From positions 372,001-436,000 of the forward strand of contig JAHRBS010000005.1 of assembly GCA_024305745.1 (NCBI GenBank): a stretch of 64,000 nt of DNA. Direction: 5' to 3'. Below, piece after piece: positions 20,101 to 33,300 of this stretch. Origin of the DNA: Polyporus tsugae. Taxonomy: Eukaryota > Basidiomycota > Agaricomycetes > Polyporales > Polyporaceae. Numbering within the stretch: the stretch's first letter is position 1; each line of letters starts with the position of its first letter. The position numbers and the translations under genes are program-made. The notes beneath the pieces were generated by a model, which saw only the letters and a list, made by a program, of their open reading frames with translations, had not been told where the DNA came from and made no database searches.

Positions 20101-23100
20101 GGGCCCTGCATCACAAGAAACATGTACGTGACTTAGAAGCATTCAGTTTTGCGACGCATTCTCCGACTGTCACGGAGGCCTCCTCCTGACTTCGGAAGCT
20201 AGCTTCCTCCTACAGCAAAGCTTTATTCAGCGATGGATGCAATATTATTGATGAAACTGAGACTCCACACCCCCGCACGCGCCGCCCACCGCCCGACGTG
20301 ATTGCGTTTCTTGGTGCCAGCGAGCAGGATTCGGTGGTGAGTCTCGGAAGCCCATCCAGTCTTCTCAATCTCCTCTAACGTGCGTATAGACCCCGTTAAT
20401 CGGTGATTGTAAAAGAACTCCGTTCCACCTACGCCATCATTTACGCCAGGAGTCGGGCGTGCCGCCGGAACGCAGGCTACCACGCAATGGGCATGCTGGG
20501 GACAGCGGTTCTGACGGCGCTGCAGTAAAGTCCGCGCTCTATAATGGGTGGCGTGGTCACGAACCTTTCCATTTGTCTGCTCTTCTCACGTTTTCCTTTT
20601 GACGTTGCGTATGTCAGAAACATCAGAAGTCCACTGCCTAAGTGGGACGTTGGCGTCGAGCATATCGTTCCTCAGTGCCTTCTCGACCCCAGTGAACTCT
20701 ACAGGGTCATCCAGGGGCGAGCGACGCCTTCATCTTGTCAAAAATCGGGCCTAAGTCGAAGCTCGGAGAGCTATCTTCCGGGCGCAGCGTACGACACCCG
20801 TTGTCTGCAGGGAGAAGTGGCGCATGATAGAGGATCATGCCTTACTTCTGTCTGCAGGGCAGCTGAAGTTCCAATACATAGTAAGCCATTCAATGGGTAG
20901 AAAGAAGGCTTACCGGCCTGCCGTTCTCCGATCCCGAAGGGCGTTCAGTATCTCTAGCCGATGATAAGGAAGGGAGGCAATGGATGTGGCGCCTCCGATG
21001 GTGTCTCGGCCTGAAACAGGCTACGGCGTCCGACCGGACGCGGAGACAGCCACACTTCTATCCTCCAGTTCGGCGGTAGTGGCGTGCGCCTGCGAGTCCG
21101 CGAGACACCGGCGGTGGTCCATGGACCTCTCGCGGAATATTGAGTATCGTCGTTGCAATTCGTGTAGGTCCATGTGGTCTACGCCATATCCCGTAGTGTT
21201 CCGCGCGGGCTCGACGATCTTTAAGACCCGACGGCGCAGTGCCAGCTTAGGACATATCCTTTCCTATCCAGTCGCAATCACGGTGCCAAGCAAAGTCACC
21301 TGAAGTTCAGGATATCCAAGTATCCGTACCTTTGTCCTCATTTAGCTCGCTCACTCCTGCACAGAGCGGGGGGTGCAGACGGCCCGCGCGCTTCAAGGTC
21401 CTGGCACCTGTCCAGCTTCCTAGATGCAACGTCTCGGCGAAGCTAGCCTCGTGCCCGTGATGTGGCATGACGCATACGTTCCGAGAGCTACGTAAATGTG
21501 AATGCCTCATGGTGCCGGCCCATGCCCCTCCTGGGACGCCGCGCGGTGCGCGACGTGTCCATATTTCCACACTCGTGCACAGTGGAACCTACACTGGCAT
21601 GCAGACACCTCGGCGCGCCGCGCCTGGAGTTCCCGTGGGACGCCTAAACTCAATCCGCTGGCAGATCAGTGGAACACAGAACTGATCAATCGTGAACGCA
21701 CGCGCGGGAACAAACTCGGACCATGGGTGAACTTTCTGCGCTTGCGTGCCTAGCACGTACGAACTTCGCGGTGCTCCGACTTGCAAGGTCCCCTTCCTAA
21801 GCCTCTCTGTTCTCCCCCGGTCTCTTATCCTCGGGGCGAGGCGATAGGGCGACCGGGAGAAGCCTCCAAGCTTTGGACTGGAGCCTGACACAACGTGTTA
21901 CGGTTCTTGAGCTCCGCTGCTGACCGGATTCTCACCGTATCGTCGGTGCCGTAAAGTGAACTTTGGCGGGGGTGCAATGGGAGGAAGTGAAGCGAGACCA
22001 ATGCCCGGCTTCGACGGCACAATGAGGACTGGACGTTCTGCGTCCTCAGGGTGTGGTGCGTTCTGATTAACGAAGAAGCTACGTATAAGGTGAGCGAGCC
22101 GCGTTTCACTCGATGGTGATTATGCGGCCCGGGGTGAAAACTGACTGCGCGCTTGCTAGCAGGCAACGGTGTAGAAGTGACGGTGTCGCACTTGCCACAT
22201 ACTGAACTTGAACGCTCGACCATGGCCACAAGCGCAGCGCAGGCCGTAATACCGTTACAGCCGGTGGCATATACATCGGATGTAAGCCCTGGACGTTGGC
22301 GGGTGGTTTGATTGCTCTGAGCATCAGGCCAGAGGTCTGGAGACATTCGCAGCGAGGACTCTGGTCTCACGCTTTGCATCGGATCGAACTCAGAAGGCAC
22401 TGTGTACGTACTTCAAGGTTTACACGCGCGTGGGTGCCAGCGTGCTGCAAAGCAGAGGCAAGTACCCCTTGAAAGTTTTCAAACAGTTCATGGTTGACGT
22501 CGTTGATATAACGAGGTTCATCATAAGCTACAATGCCAGCGTCTTGGGGCTGCCCAGTGCCAATTCAAAGAAGTGCTCCAGGGATCGGGACCGACACGTC
22601 GAGCGTCAGAAGGGTTTCGCCCAAACTTGAAGTCAAACCAGCCACTGGTGCTCCAACAAGCTAAGTTATCGGTATTTCCTGGAGGAAGGAGCGGAGCCCA
22701 TCAAACTCGTCCTCGCATGCTGACACGCTGTCGAGCCCAGAAATGACTCAGAACCCTGCAACGACCGTCACCGCTCATGAAACATGCGTATCACGTCCTC
22801 CCCGCTGTGCTCCCCAGGAAACTTCTACAGCGCCGTACCGTGTTGCCTCCTAAGCGTCCGTCTTCTCCAGCCAACTTTCAATTGCTAGGACGCTCAAACA
22901 CAACGTTGCCGTTACCAGGGTCACCGTCGTCGACCCCTCTGCTGCTGCATGCATCATCTTGTCTGGGTAAGTACTTACACGTCGATATGGCATGTCGTAC
23001 GGCGCCGGCGCCGGCAACGGCATGGGGATGTATTCTAAACAACAGAGCTCTGAGCTGTGCGTAGAGTACAATGACCATACTCGGGCTTGTGTGAATGTAA

Positions 23101-23821
23101 TAGACCCAAACTCGGCGAAGACAAACGCAGCGCCCAGGTTAGTAGGGCTTACGAAGACACGCCTCGTGGCCGCGGCATTTCTCAAGGCGAGACGCCCAGA
23201 AGGAGTGCTCGCTTCGTGTGTACACAAGGATATCAGACACGGTATGTGGCGCATGACAGTGGTATGTCAAAGAACAACTGTCTGACTGTCGACTCTGACA
23301 ACTTCGCAGACGGCGACTGCACCGGTCCTCATGCAAGATGATCTCCATGACCCGAGCGGGAGATCGCATGCAAGGTCCGATAGGTATATAGCAACGTGTG
23401 TATGTATTAGTACAGCGAGCCCAACACAATGTCCTAGATGTACAGTAAGCTCAGGCAAGTCCGATGCCAATCGGGATGAGGTAACTTGTAAGTAAGCGAT
23501 GTCCAAGGACGTACAAGGAGCGTGAACAAGGTACAATGAGAATAAATACAAGACAACGAGCGCGTGGTTATGGTGGCACAAGGGGAGATTCGACAAGGAG
23601 AGTGGTCACAGTATGCGTAGTAGAAGCGCGTGCTGCATGGCGGGAGGCGCCAGTGAGGCGCCTGGGGACTTGAAGGAGACGAGGGAATGAGAAGGAGAAG
23701 GAGAGATGGGAAGATGGCGGTTGCAAGCGCGTGATGGACTGTATGATCCAGGGCGAGAGTGGCCGCGATACTGACCGAGCGAGCGCAGTCCCATCATCGG
23801 TAGGCGGCGAGTCGGATGGGT
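20101..23821. other. 3.7 kb without a supported gene
   Basis: Only short, frame-hopping open stretches. A minus-strand frame near 22850-22960 ends with EGSTTVTLVTATLCLSVLAI, another hydrophobic C-terminal tail, but no gene body could be assembled. No transposase or reverse transcriptase motifs were seen. Confidence 0.35.
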
Positions 23822-24720
23822 CTACCACAAGTAGCCCTGGGGTCTGGCGTAGATAACACCAGGTTGCGGCACCGTAGGAGGCTTCTGCGCGCGCGCCGTC
23901 ACAGCGCCATGCGTGGGGTACCCAGTGGGCGTGACTGGCATTCCCATCACAGGCGTGGTCGAGCTGGACGCCGACAATCCAGGCGTGTGAGGTCCAAGGG
24001 GTCCGCCCGGATGAACGACGATCGGCGCAGGAATGCTGGTCGCCTGGCGCTGGGGCCGCCGAGAGAATGATGTATGCGTCTCGGCGTAGTTGGGGTAAGG
24101 GCCCCGTCCAGCGAAGTCGCGGCGCACAAGCCTCTCGAACTCCCGGAGAGCTGCGGCGTCGATCTCGACGTAGTTGCTGAGGAAATAGCGCAGATCGCGT
24201 TCTCCTCCTTCAACCTGGTCGCGGTGGAAGAGCCCTTGCCCGACATCGACCCAGTAGTCGGTCGACGAGTGGGACTGTGATACCATCCTGAGGGCAGGGA
24301 GGAACATGCGGTGTCCCGCCATGCCATCACAGTCCTTTGCCGCAGGAAAACGGATCTTGAGGCGCTGCAGGAGGTACAGGGCCGAGAACACCACGGACTC
24401 GTTCACGTTCGAGCGGTGGAGCGCATAAGCGATGAACTTTGCGAGGGGGATGGGTGGGTCGTCGAAAGGGGATCCGGTGGTCGGTGGGGGATCCGGGCAC
24501 TGGAATAAGTGCGTTATGAAACGCGCACAAAGCTTGGCGAAGTCTCGACGACCATAGTACGGATCGCCGCTCTGCGTGGAATGAATCCATTTCAGTCATT
24601 GAATATGAAGGTAGATAGTACAAGCCTTACTGCACTTTGTCCTGCGCGATGGCCCTTGGATGCCGTTGGGGAGTGAAGGGCGGCGGCGTCAGCGAATGGA
24701 TTGCTGTTCCGATAGTCCAT
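23822..24720 (-). CDS. Pcl/Pho80-like cyclin, divergent copy
   Basis: Cyclins of this family activate a Pho85-type cyclin-dependent kinase. Exon 1 is 24720-24631 (MDYRNSNPFADAAALHSP), the intron 24630-24572, and exon 2 is 24571-23822; together 279 residues. The cyclin box starts at about residue 30 (SGDPYYGRRDFAKLCARFIT) and continues with KFIAYALHRSNVNESVVFSA and LYLLQRLKIRFPAA. The helix that normally reads ASKV(I/L)xDxxYSNK is here MVSQSHSSTDYW. The lysine expected to contact the kinase is a glutamine, although frame and length are preserved. The C-terminal tail is Pro/Thr-rich and ends VIYARPQGYLW, like the copy at 46.3 kb. It could be a functional but altered cyclin or one no longer able to bind a kinase. 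Confidence 0.83.
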
Positions 24721-27700
24721 GTTGAACGCTCCGTAGGCAGAGGAGTATGGTTCCCGATGCTTCGGTGATAGGGAAATTTGTGAAAATCTGCAGCCTCTTT
24801 AAATACCGGACAGAGAGTCCTCGAACCGTGCATGGCGACGGATAACACAATGACGAGAGAACCTATAAGGCAAACGCTCAGCACGCTACGCTAGACGGTA
24901 CCGCCACTCCGACGGCGCCCTGGGGGAATCGCATCTGGGACAACTAGTCGTTGTCGTGGTCGAAGATACGAGGGAGTAGAACGAGGGCCGTGCAATCGGG
25001 AGTATCGATATGCCGTTGCTTGAGAGGACAAGAGTTATCAATTGGCTGGTTGCGAAGGCAACGAGAAGAACAAGAAGTGCTGGCTCACCGTTGGAGACAC
25101 ATGCAAGGACAACATAAGAGACGCCATACGCAGCTCAACATGTACAATTGAGAGCCATATCCGATAGCGCAGGCTCCAAAGTAGAGCCGGTTGTCCATGT
25201 TTAGGTGCATGGGAAATCCCTACGTATACGTACTAGTAGTACGCGGCGTCGGATCCTTAAGTTTGCCAAGGATATCAACCTCGATCCAGTTGTGGTCTTC
25301 AGGTGGGTTAACGTTGGTAATAACAGCGCAACGGAGACATGCATGTACGGAGCAGTAGTGCGATTCGGCGATGGTGGTTGGAAGAAGGAAGGAACCTCCA
25401 AGGAGGGCGCCGTAAGCTGGCAGGGTGGCAGTGTTGAAATTGTTCTCCAAATCGGGAATATTAAGCGTCCATCGGGGCTCCGAGTGACTCCGAAACCGGC
25501 CGGACTCGACGATCGCAAAATGTGCATTCCCAAGTATGTATAACTGAGTCTGATACAAAAAAAATAGCAACATAATTTAATGAACAAAATCCAGTGCATA
25601 CGGAGCATAGGGCAGCCTGTATAGGACTGGCGATGAGTTGGCAAGAGAACTTGAACTTGAGGTTGCGTCATGATGCGTTTGCGGGTAAGGACAACGGTGC
25701 CAGGGCTCAGACTTGCACACCCCGTCCCCATCGTCGCATGATGTCGTTCAGTACCAGCCTTACCTCCTCGGGAGGTCAAGCTGGCTTGCTTCGCCACGAG
25801 TTTGTGATTCGCGCTCGGAAAAAGAGAAACCGTCGGAAGAATCAGAAGACGTCTAGAGTGGCGCGAATCTTGTACCTCGACCAAATGATGTGAAGATATC
25901 CCGTTGGGGGGGGGGGATCTACCAGAGAAAGAACTGCAGCACATTTTTAAGCCAGGCGACGTACCTTGTTGGCCCAGAGGTACGACGCAACACCGATGGA
26001 CCAAGTCGAGAGGGGGCGCAGGAATAAGTACCGCCACAACCAGCATCGTTGAAGACGCGTCCTAAGTGGAAGACTGAAGAAGTCGGCGATGTTTTCTCTG
26101 ACGATCGAAAATGGATCGGTAGTTACTAGTGTTAGCATGGTTCCCCCAGGACCCAATGCGGAGGATGGTGAGTCACCAGGAATAATAAGCTCCAGACGTG
26201 TCGAGAAGCAATGGTCAGCTTCGACCATGGCCCCCACAATTGATCCTAGGAGAACATAAATGGTCATATTAAAACATGCTCCCCCTCCCAGGAAGGGTTT
26301 TTACAAACCCGTAAGACATGCTACCGTGGCGGACGACTTCTGCCGGACCGAGACACGCCACTCTCATCCTTGAGTATCGCCGCCTATGAATATAATGGAC
26401 CTGAGGATGAGAACAAGCACTATCCATGTTGTTTGCTTGAGCGTTGTCTTGCGTCGTCGCCGGCGTGATGGAATGACAATGGCAAGGTCATGAAGAAGCG
26501 CACAATGCCACTAAGTCCAAAGTCCTTTAGATGTGGTGCAGACGATGCAAAGGGCTCACTGGAGTTTAACTAGAGTGCATCCATCGAATCTCGCCTCTCT
26601 GACAGCGAGCGGCAGATCGTGTTTGTGGCTGTCTAAACGAGGATGACCGCAGACCAACAAGCGGATCGGATGGCTCAGAGCACCGGCCGGTCTGGAAGAA
26701 ACCCTGCTTCTCGCTGAGGGAAAAAAACTCGGATACATGTCCTCTGGGTTGAGATGCCGTACCGCGCTCTTAGATTTTGGAATCCTGAGAGTCGGAAGCG
26801 AACGCGGTGGTGGGCTTGATACGATTCCGCCTTGAGAACGAAAGCAAGTAAGCGCCGTGAGATTACCAGGTTCGAATCCCAGTCGACTCACCTGCACTTA
26901 GTTTTTTTTTTCGCCAAGAATCGCCTCTCGTTCAACATTAAACCTACGAGTTGGTGTGCGTGGGCCGAATTACTATATCCCAAAGGTGCTTTCGAGCTAC
27001 CTGATAGCGATGCGTTGATGAATGGTGCTTAGGGTTCACAAACACACACGTCGAGCAGTCAAGTCACTGAGGCAGTCGGACAGGTAGATCGGCGGCGCAG
27101 TCGGAGGCTAAAGTCAATCAGACGTGCCTGTGCCGCTGGGCCCAGCAACTACTCACCGTCGGTGAAGATCGTCATGTATCTCGTCATGTCATCCTCCCAA
27201 TGGTCCTTGAAATGACATGAGACGTAGTAGATGTGGATCCCAGGCATATTTAGGACCATGACTGCGGCCGCACAGTGAAGCAGGGGTGACGAACGGACAA
27301 GAACGCACCAGATCGGCCGTGGCCGCGGAGGTGCATATCCGGCGCTGGTTTTCCAATACCGTCCTAAGGGATCTGTCCTATGAAAAAAAAATTCACATGA
27401 GTATCACGGGCTCGAGATAAGTTGTTGTTCAGCTCGGGCAGAACGCGTCCACATAGGGCCTCCGAGTCGCTCCGTGGCACACAACTACGGTGTTTAGTCG
27501 CCCCAGCATGCGGAAAGTCCCTCCTAACTCTGCGAATGAGTGTCAGCTTGCGTCATCTAGCAGAACATTCAATGACCGAATATACTCTAACACAGACTCT
27601 GGCTGAATAATGAAGGGATGATTGGTCTAACTGAGGATCCGAGTGACATCGTGCCACTGGGCAATGTGCCGCCAAGCAAGCGGCCAGGCGCCGGTGGCGG

Positions 27701-27860
27701 TGTGGTCTTGGCGTGGTCGACCAGTGCTGCGCGGGGAACTTGAACATCATGATGTCTCAGCTCCCCACTTTATTTCTTCCCAGCTTCCCTCTCCTCCCTC
27801 GCTCTCGCTGTACAGAACCGCTCCTTTGAACCCATTTTATGACTAGATAGTGTACTCATA
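24721..27860. other. Region with scattered coding-like fragments, no gene resolved
   Basis: Minus-strand pieces have the look of membrane-protein exons: near 27210-27390 (VMVLNMPGIHIYYVSCHFKD, followed by WEDDMTRYMTIFTD and a donor GTGAGT), near 26130-26270 (IYVLLGSIVGAMVEADHCFS) and near 25970-26050 (RPLSTWSIGVASYLWANKV, then a donor GTACGT). At 25205-25570 both strands are open; the minus frame contains NFNTATLPAYGALLGGSFLL. These may be exons of a DUF6534-like gene in decay, but they could not be joined. A G run of about eleven lies near 25906. A pol III-like box B (GGTTCGAATCC) near 26870 is followed by a T run, but no tRNA folds. Confidence 0.25.
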
Positions 27861-30381
27861 ATGTTTCGACTAGGTCCCACGAGAAGCCTCACTAATGTCG
27901 CACGTTCCGCAACTCCGCGGAGCATTCCCAGCGCCGCGTGGGCGCAACGTCATCCCAAGATTCGCACAGGATACTCTAGATGCTTAAGTGGTGGGACGAA
28001 CCACCCGCCGCCACGTCGCCAATATACCCCCGAGGAGCTCTTGCAACACAAGAAACAAGCCGAGGCTGTATCTGGCGAACTTCCATCCTCGCCTGTGGGT
28101 CCCTCGATTGGCTTCGGGGGGTTCGGAGGCGGCGGGGGAAATGGCATGAGGGATGCTATCCTCACAACTGTCTTTGGTGTAGCTATATGTGAGTATCTGC
28201 CAACTTCGCCTTACCGGCCTGACAGAAGGCTCATTGGCATCTTCTACAGTGTTCTCAGGGGGTGTCCTCTACATGGCGTGGTACAAGGAAAACGTTCTCT
28301 GGAAGGTACTGCACCCGCGCCGGCGCTGGCTCTCCCCTTGCTGAGCGACCTTTCACTGCCGCAGATAGAAAAAGCGTTCGCCCCCGGGTACGACCCGGCC
28401 CTCGAGCTTGCGAAGCATGCCGCGCGCAAATCCGCTCCGAGTGAACCACAAGTTGCCGAAGAAGACGGACTCGAGTGGGACCTAGATGGACCCTGGACGC
28501 AGCATCTGCGTCGCGCCGAGCAAGATCTTATTGACCGCATCGTGCACGGCACCGAAGTTGGGCATTATTTCGTGCTACTGGGTCCCAAGGTTCGCTTAGC
28601 TGTCCTTTATAGCAGGAGACGGTACCGGGACTTACCGCATCTAACCCATAGGGAACGGGAAAGACGACCATGGTCCTCGACGCGATGCAGGCCATCCAAG
28701 CCGAGGGTGTCGCAATGTGCGACGCGCATCCGGACCTGGAAGTCTTTCGCTTGCGACTCGGCAAAGCGTTGAACTACGAGTACAACGAAGACACCCAGAC
28801 GGGTCTTTTCCAGAGGCGAGACCCGCGTGAGGGCGGCGCCGCACTTGACATCGAGCGCGGTGAGTGACCGTCGCAGCTTGCCGAATTAGCGTTGAAATTG
28901 ACCGTGCGTCGACAGCCCTGAACAAGCTTGAGAAGGTCGCTCTTCGTCACGCGAAGTCCACCGGAAAACCGCTCATCCTGATCATCAACAACGTTCACTT
29001 CTTCAACCATGACGACGACGGAAGGAACATCCTTCTCCAGTTTCAGCAGCGTGCCGAGGCTTGGGCCGCCAGTGGTACGTCGCTTTCATCTCATATCCAG
29101 CGGTGACTCTAGATACTGATTGCTATTCAATAGGCATCTTAACAATGGTGTTCAGCTCGTAAGTATCACCCAGGGTTCGCCGTTAGTTCATGCTAACCAT
29201 GGGGTTTTCAGGGATGACTTCTGGCCATTCTTTGTAATGCGTACGTGTTTCCTTGATATCTAGTCAAAAATTTCCTTATTCTCCAAACGCAGGGCAAAAC
29301 GCCAGCAGGATGCACGTCAGTCCATTCATCACCAAAAAATTGCTCGCCATCATCTCACAACTGCGCAGGTCGTCTCCGTGTATGACCTTTCCACGAAAGA
29401 CTCGCTCACTGCCGCCATGCGGATGCGGATGAACGCCAACCGTCTGCGCGCGTCTCCAGAGACGTTCGAGGAAGTCGTAAATCTTGTCGGTGGACGCCTG
29501 ACATACCTTGGCAAGGTCACCAAGGCGGCGGATATGGTCAAGCACGCGAAACACCTGCTCGACGTTGAGAAAGCATGGCTCCTGTCACAGATCGGCCTGA
29601 TCCCGGACTGCGATGACGACGTCATGGACGAGCAAAAGTGGTCGTCGTGCTCGTGGCTGCTGCTGAAGGAGTTCGTCAAGCGGCGGCAGGAGGACGTCGC
29701 GAAGAAGATGGAGGAGATCGAGAGGGGCGAAGCCAAGCCAGAGGACTTGGACAACATGTCCCTCCCGCGGGTATCCTACGTTCGTCCTTACTACTCTGAT
29801 GGGTGGTTTAGTGCTGACGTCGTTCTGCCGCCTTTCCCTTTTCCAGTACGAGGCGCGACAAATCATGACCCGCGCGGACTTCATGGACGGTGCGTATGCC
29901 GTTCTCCCGTGCTGTTCCCGTATCTCCATTCTAAGCATGTCCCTCATAGACCTTGACCGGAAGAACATCATCGCTATCGACGTGAGTCCACCGGTCCCAC
30001 GCGAAGGATCCTGCACACCATCGCGCTATCGCTGAATACTTCCCCCTTGCGCACGTTTGCAGATCAACCACGACGTGACGCCCGATTCGATGCTGATCCT
30101 GCACGCGGCAGAAGAGGTTTGTGCGGAAGAAGGGTTCGACGAGCTGCTCCAGGGTGTCCGCGACCGAGTAGACGAGATCGAGTCTCTGCACCGTACTCGC
30201 GAGCTCACGGTGCGTCTTCTCTCTAGAACGTGTTTATCGACACTCCCAAGCGAGGCTCGGCGAACCGTCATTCGTGGCGCATGCTCACTCATATGTACAC
30301 CTGCAGTTCAAGGACGTAGACAAGGGCGATCGGATTCGCCTCAGCGTCGACAAGGGTGGTGCGCGGTTAGTGGAGGGCTAG
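27861..30381 (+). CDS. Mitochondrial membrane-anchored P-loop ATPase (AAA-type)
   Basis: Thirteen exons join in frame: 27861-28188, 28250-28305, 28365-28589, 28652-28859, 28916-29074, 29134-29158, 29212-29240, 29293-29315, 29369-29770, 29847-29889, 29950-29981, 30063-30209 and 30307-30381, giving 583 residues. The N-terminus is Arg/Ser-rich without acidic residues for about 60 residues (MFRLGPTRSLTNVARSATPR), a mitochondrial presequence. One membrane helix follows at about 97-122 (TTVFGVAILFSGGVLYMAWY). The P-loop GPKGTGKTTM is at about 200. The Walker B position reads LILIINNVHFF, with Asn-Asn where Asp-Asp/Glu is usual, and is followed by sensor-like MVFSSDDFW. The C-terminal third is helical and charged and may form the winged-helix region known for fungal proteins of this kind. 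Presumably a chaperone or nucleic-acid ATPase at the inner membrane; the exact role is unknown. Between exons 9 and 10 a second donor (GTTCGT at 29780) is possible. Confidence 0.85.
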
Positions 30382-33300
30382 CGCACGGCACGTACACCTC
30401 CTTCCTACTGACACGTCGATGTTCAATCATCCATACGTGCGATTGTGCCGTGGACCGATGTCTCAATTCCGGACGAAGGCTGTCAATAGAACATGCACGT
30501 TCCATCTCAGCACACACGACTCCGAGCGTCCAGCCTACGGTTGGCGATAAACGTGCAAACAATGTCTGTCTTGAGGCCTCGAACCTGTCCGACAGACACG
30601 CCTCCGCAAAGACGACCCGCACGCATCCGGGGGGCTGGCAGGCCAATGGGGGTGAAACAGGGTGCATCTCTCCCCAGATCGCCTCCTTCGATTGACTTGC
30701 CATCTCAGCGAGTCCGGTCTTCAGACCCGCCCTGCGCATTGCATTGTGCCTTTGTGCTCGCGCTGGAACGCAATAGGTCCTCCATGCGCATCAAGGCCCG
30801 TCTAGGTGCTCCCGGACCAAAACACGTTGGAGTCCGATGTCTTCTCCCAGCCAATTCACGGTGCAGCGTTCTACGATACGTGCTATCGGGCCCTATCTTC
30901 GAGGCCCGACCCCGTTTTGCAAACATAGACTAGCCCCGGCACAAGTTTCGCGGACTCACAAAGGTCCGCGATATCGTGCTCTGCGGGCCGTTACCGGCGT
31001 TCGTCAGCCAGCAGTCCGGGACTCACGGATAACGTGTGGAAGGCCTGGGTCGCAGGCTCTATCTCAAGGTCCATGTATGGCACCACCCCCAATGCTCGCA
31101 CGGCCAGCCCGACAACTAAGGCAGTTCCCCTTCGGAGTAACGCGCCGCTGCAGTATACACGAGGAAGACCCGAACGCCACGAAGGCGCTTCTGTGCCGCA
31201 GAAGACTTGCCCCGCATCTACCTGAGCATCTTCGGCACGGCGAGCCTGGGCAGGTGCCGCGTCCTATGATCAGCACACGCCGCAGTTGGGCTACGTCGCT
31301 CCGTCGCTGAGAGCACGAGAGCACCATCGCGCGTCCGGCGGTGTATGCCCTGCTGGCGGAGCGACGGGGCCCTTGATATGTATACGCCGTTTTTAATGAT
31401 CTCAAGATCCGGAAGCGTCTATACGGTGTGGACGCTTGCCACCCGTCGCTTCATTTCTGGGCATTGACCTGCTTGACCTGACTGCTGACCGCGCAGAGCT
31501 TCATGCTGATAGCGCACGCCTCCGGAATACATGGATGTGCGTGCATGTGTGTGTGCCGCTGCAGCCCCTTAGGGTCGCAGTACCACCTACGCACCGTTCG
31601 TCACGCTTCGAAGGCTGTCCGTGCAAAGCTAATACCACGTACCACGTACGGCGGAGAATAGAGGCACGCTGCAGCCCTTCGGCCGAATCGATGCTCCATC
31701 TCAGCGCCAGGAGGGAAACCGCTCCCTATTCCTGATCTCTTCGAGCCGGATGACGCGCACGCGAAAGGGCTTCGCTCAGGGTCCCATTTCCCAATTTGGC
31801 CGACCGTACCAGGAACTCAGTGCTACACACACAGACTGGCATACACGGAAAGCACTCACCCTCGAACCCCTTTGTGGAACGGGGACGTTGATCGCCTGGC
31901 CCACGTCGGATGCAGCGTCCCGAGTCTTGCGTGCGCCGTCTCCACTGGACCATGCGCAGCGAGCACCCACTCCATCAGTGGACCATGTCCTCCCGGGTGT
32001 GAAGTGGTGCTATACGGGCCCTTTAGGCGTGAGTCCAGCACGCCCTCTGAACTCTGCGGAGTTTGGGAATAGGGTACGTCGTTGCCTTGGGGGAGCCGCG
32101 GTGCGGCCATCGGCAGTGGTTCATGAACGCTGCTCAGTTTGAGTTGGCCGGGTAACCGCAGATCGTTCAGGCTATTAATGCAGGGGCAAGATGCCTTACC
32201 GTCCGTCTCGCCGTATCTATATCTTCGAGACGTGTGTCATGCGAATGGCGTGGTGAAGTTCGAATGAGTACTTATGGCGTCGTCCGGCCTTCCACGCGTC
32301 TGGCGCGGTGCACAAGCTCCGAGTATTGAATATGCCTTCTTTCTTCTTCCTTCAGAGGAGTTTCAACGTTAAAGAGTGGACCTCCCACAGACGTGTCGTT
32401 GGAAGACCGGACGGGTAGCCTGTCCCGGGGACCGGCGGGCCTCCGCAGTCCCGCCACGCGCGATCCTCGCAGCTGGGAGCGACGAGGACCCCGCGCGCGC
32501 ACGAAGGGCCGCGGACTCGCGACGCGTGGTCCTGGAAGACTTCTATTCGATGACACGAGGCTCTGAGCCACTCGGCGACAGAACAATCGTGGCTCAATTA
32601 CCATCACTGGCAGACACTCTGTTCTTGGTTACAATCCCATGTCTCGGCCCGAACTGCGACGCTCAAGATATTCTAACCCAAAAGCCTTCTATCAGAGCAT
32701 GCGCGATGGAGAGAGTGCCACTCCACTCACAAAGATAAGTAACGCGTGCGGCACAAACTCGATATCGCCGAAGGAACAATACCATCGACTAGTCCAGGAT
32801 CATGACATATCTTCGATTTCCTAGGACCCCCTGGATTGCCCTCCATCGTGACAGTGCGGTGCGCTATACTGAATTCTGCGTCATCCTCGCTGATTGGCGT
32901 GGGTCCTCGTGTGAGCCTAGGATACCTGTCAGCGGCCAACACGACGCGCTGGGGCCGCTCACCTTGACCGAAAGTGTCCGTTCCCGTGCCACCATCTATC
33001 TTCGTGTCTTCTAAATCCAAATATCGTACGCACACTAATGCACACGTCTATTTGGAGTTCTGAGATACCTATCTCGTGTCAGCGAATTGTGGATCCAGCT
33101 GTGGGTATGAGGGAACTACCGCCTGGGAGGCGAACTTTCCTAAATATGGAAAGATGTTAGCAGAAGGGAAGACAAATAAATCATACCACTTGATTGATAC
33201 GCTTCCATCCTCTTAGGATCGCGATGCGGATTTGTGCCTCTACCTCATGCTGTTGTAGCAGTTGCGGCCGTTTGAACTGAGATCAGGCTGGTGAGAGCAC

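Noticed and set aside
21000..23000. Transposon remnant in the 20-24 kb gap
   Set aside because: No terminal repeats and no transposase or polymerase motif could be found by eye.
26865..26912. tRNA or SINE: box B-like GGTTCGAATCC followed by a T run
   Set aside because: The T-arm has two mismatches, no 5' acceptor strand pairs with the 3' side, and no box A lies at a suitable distance.
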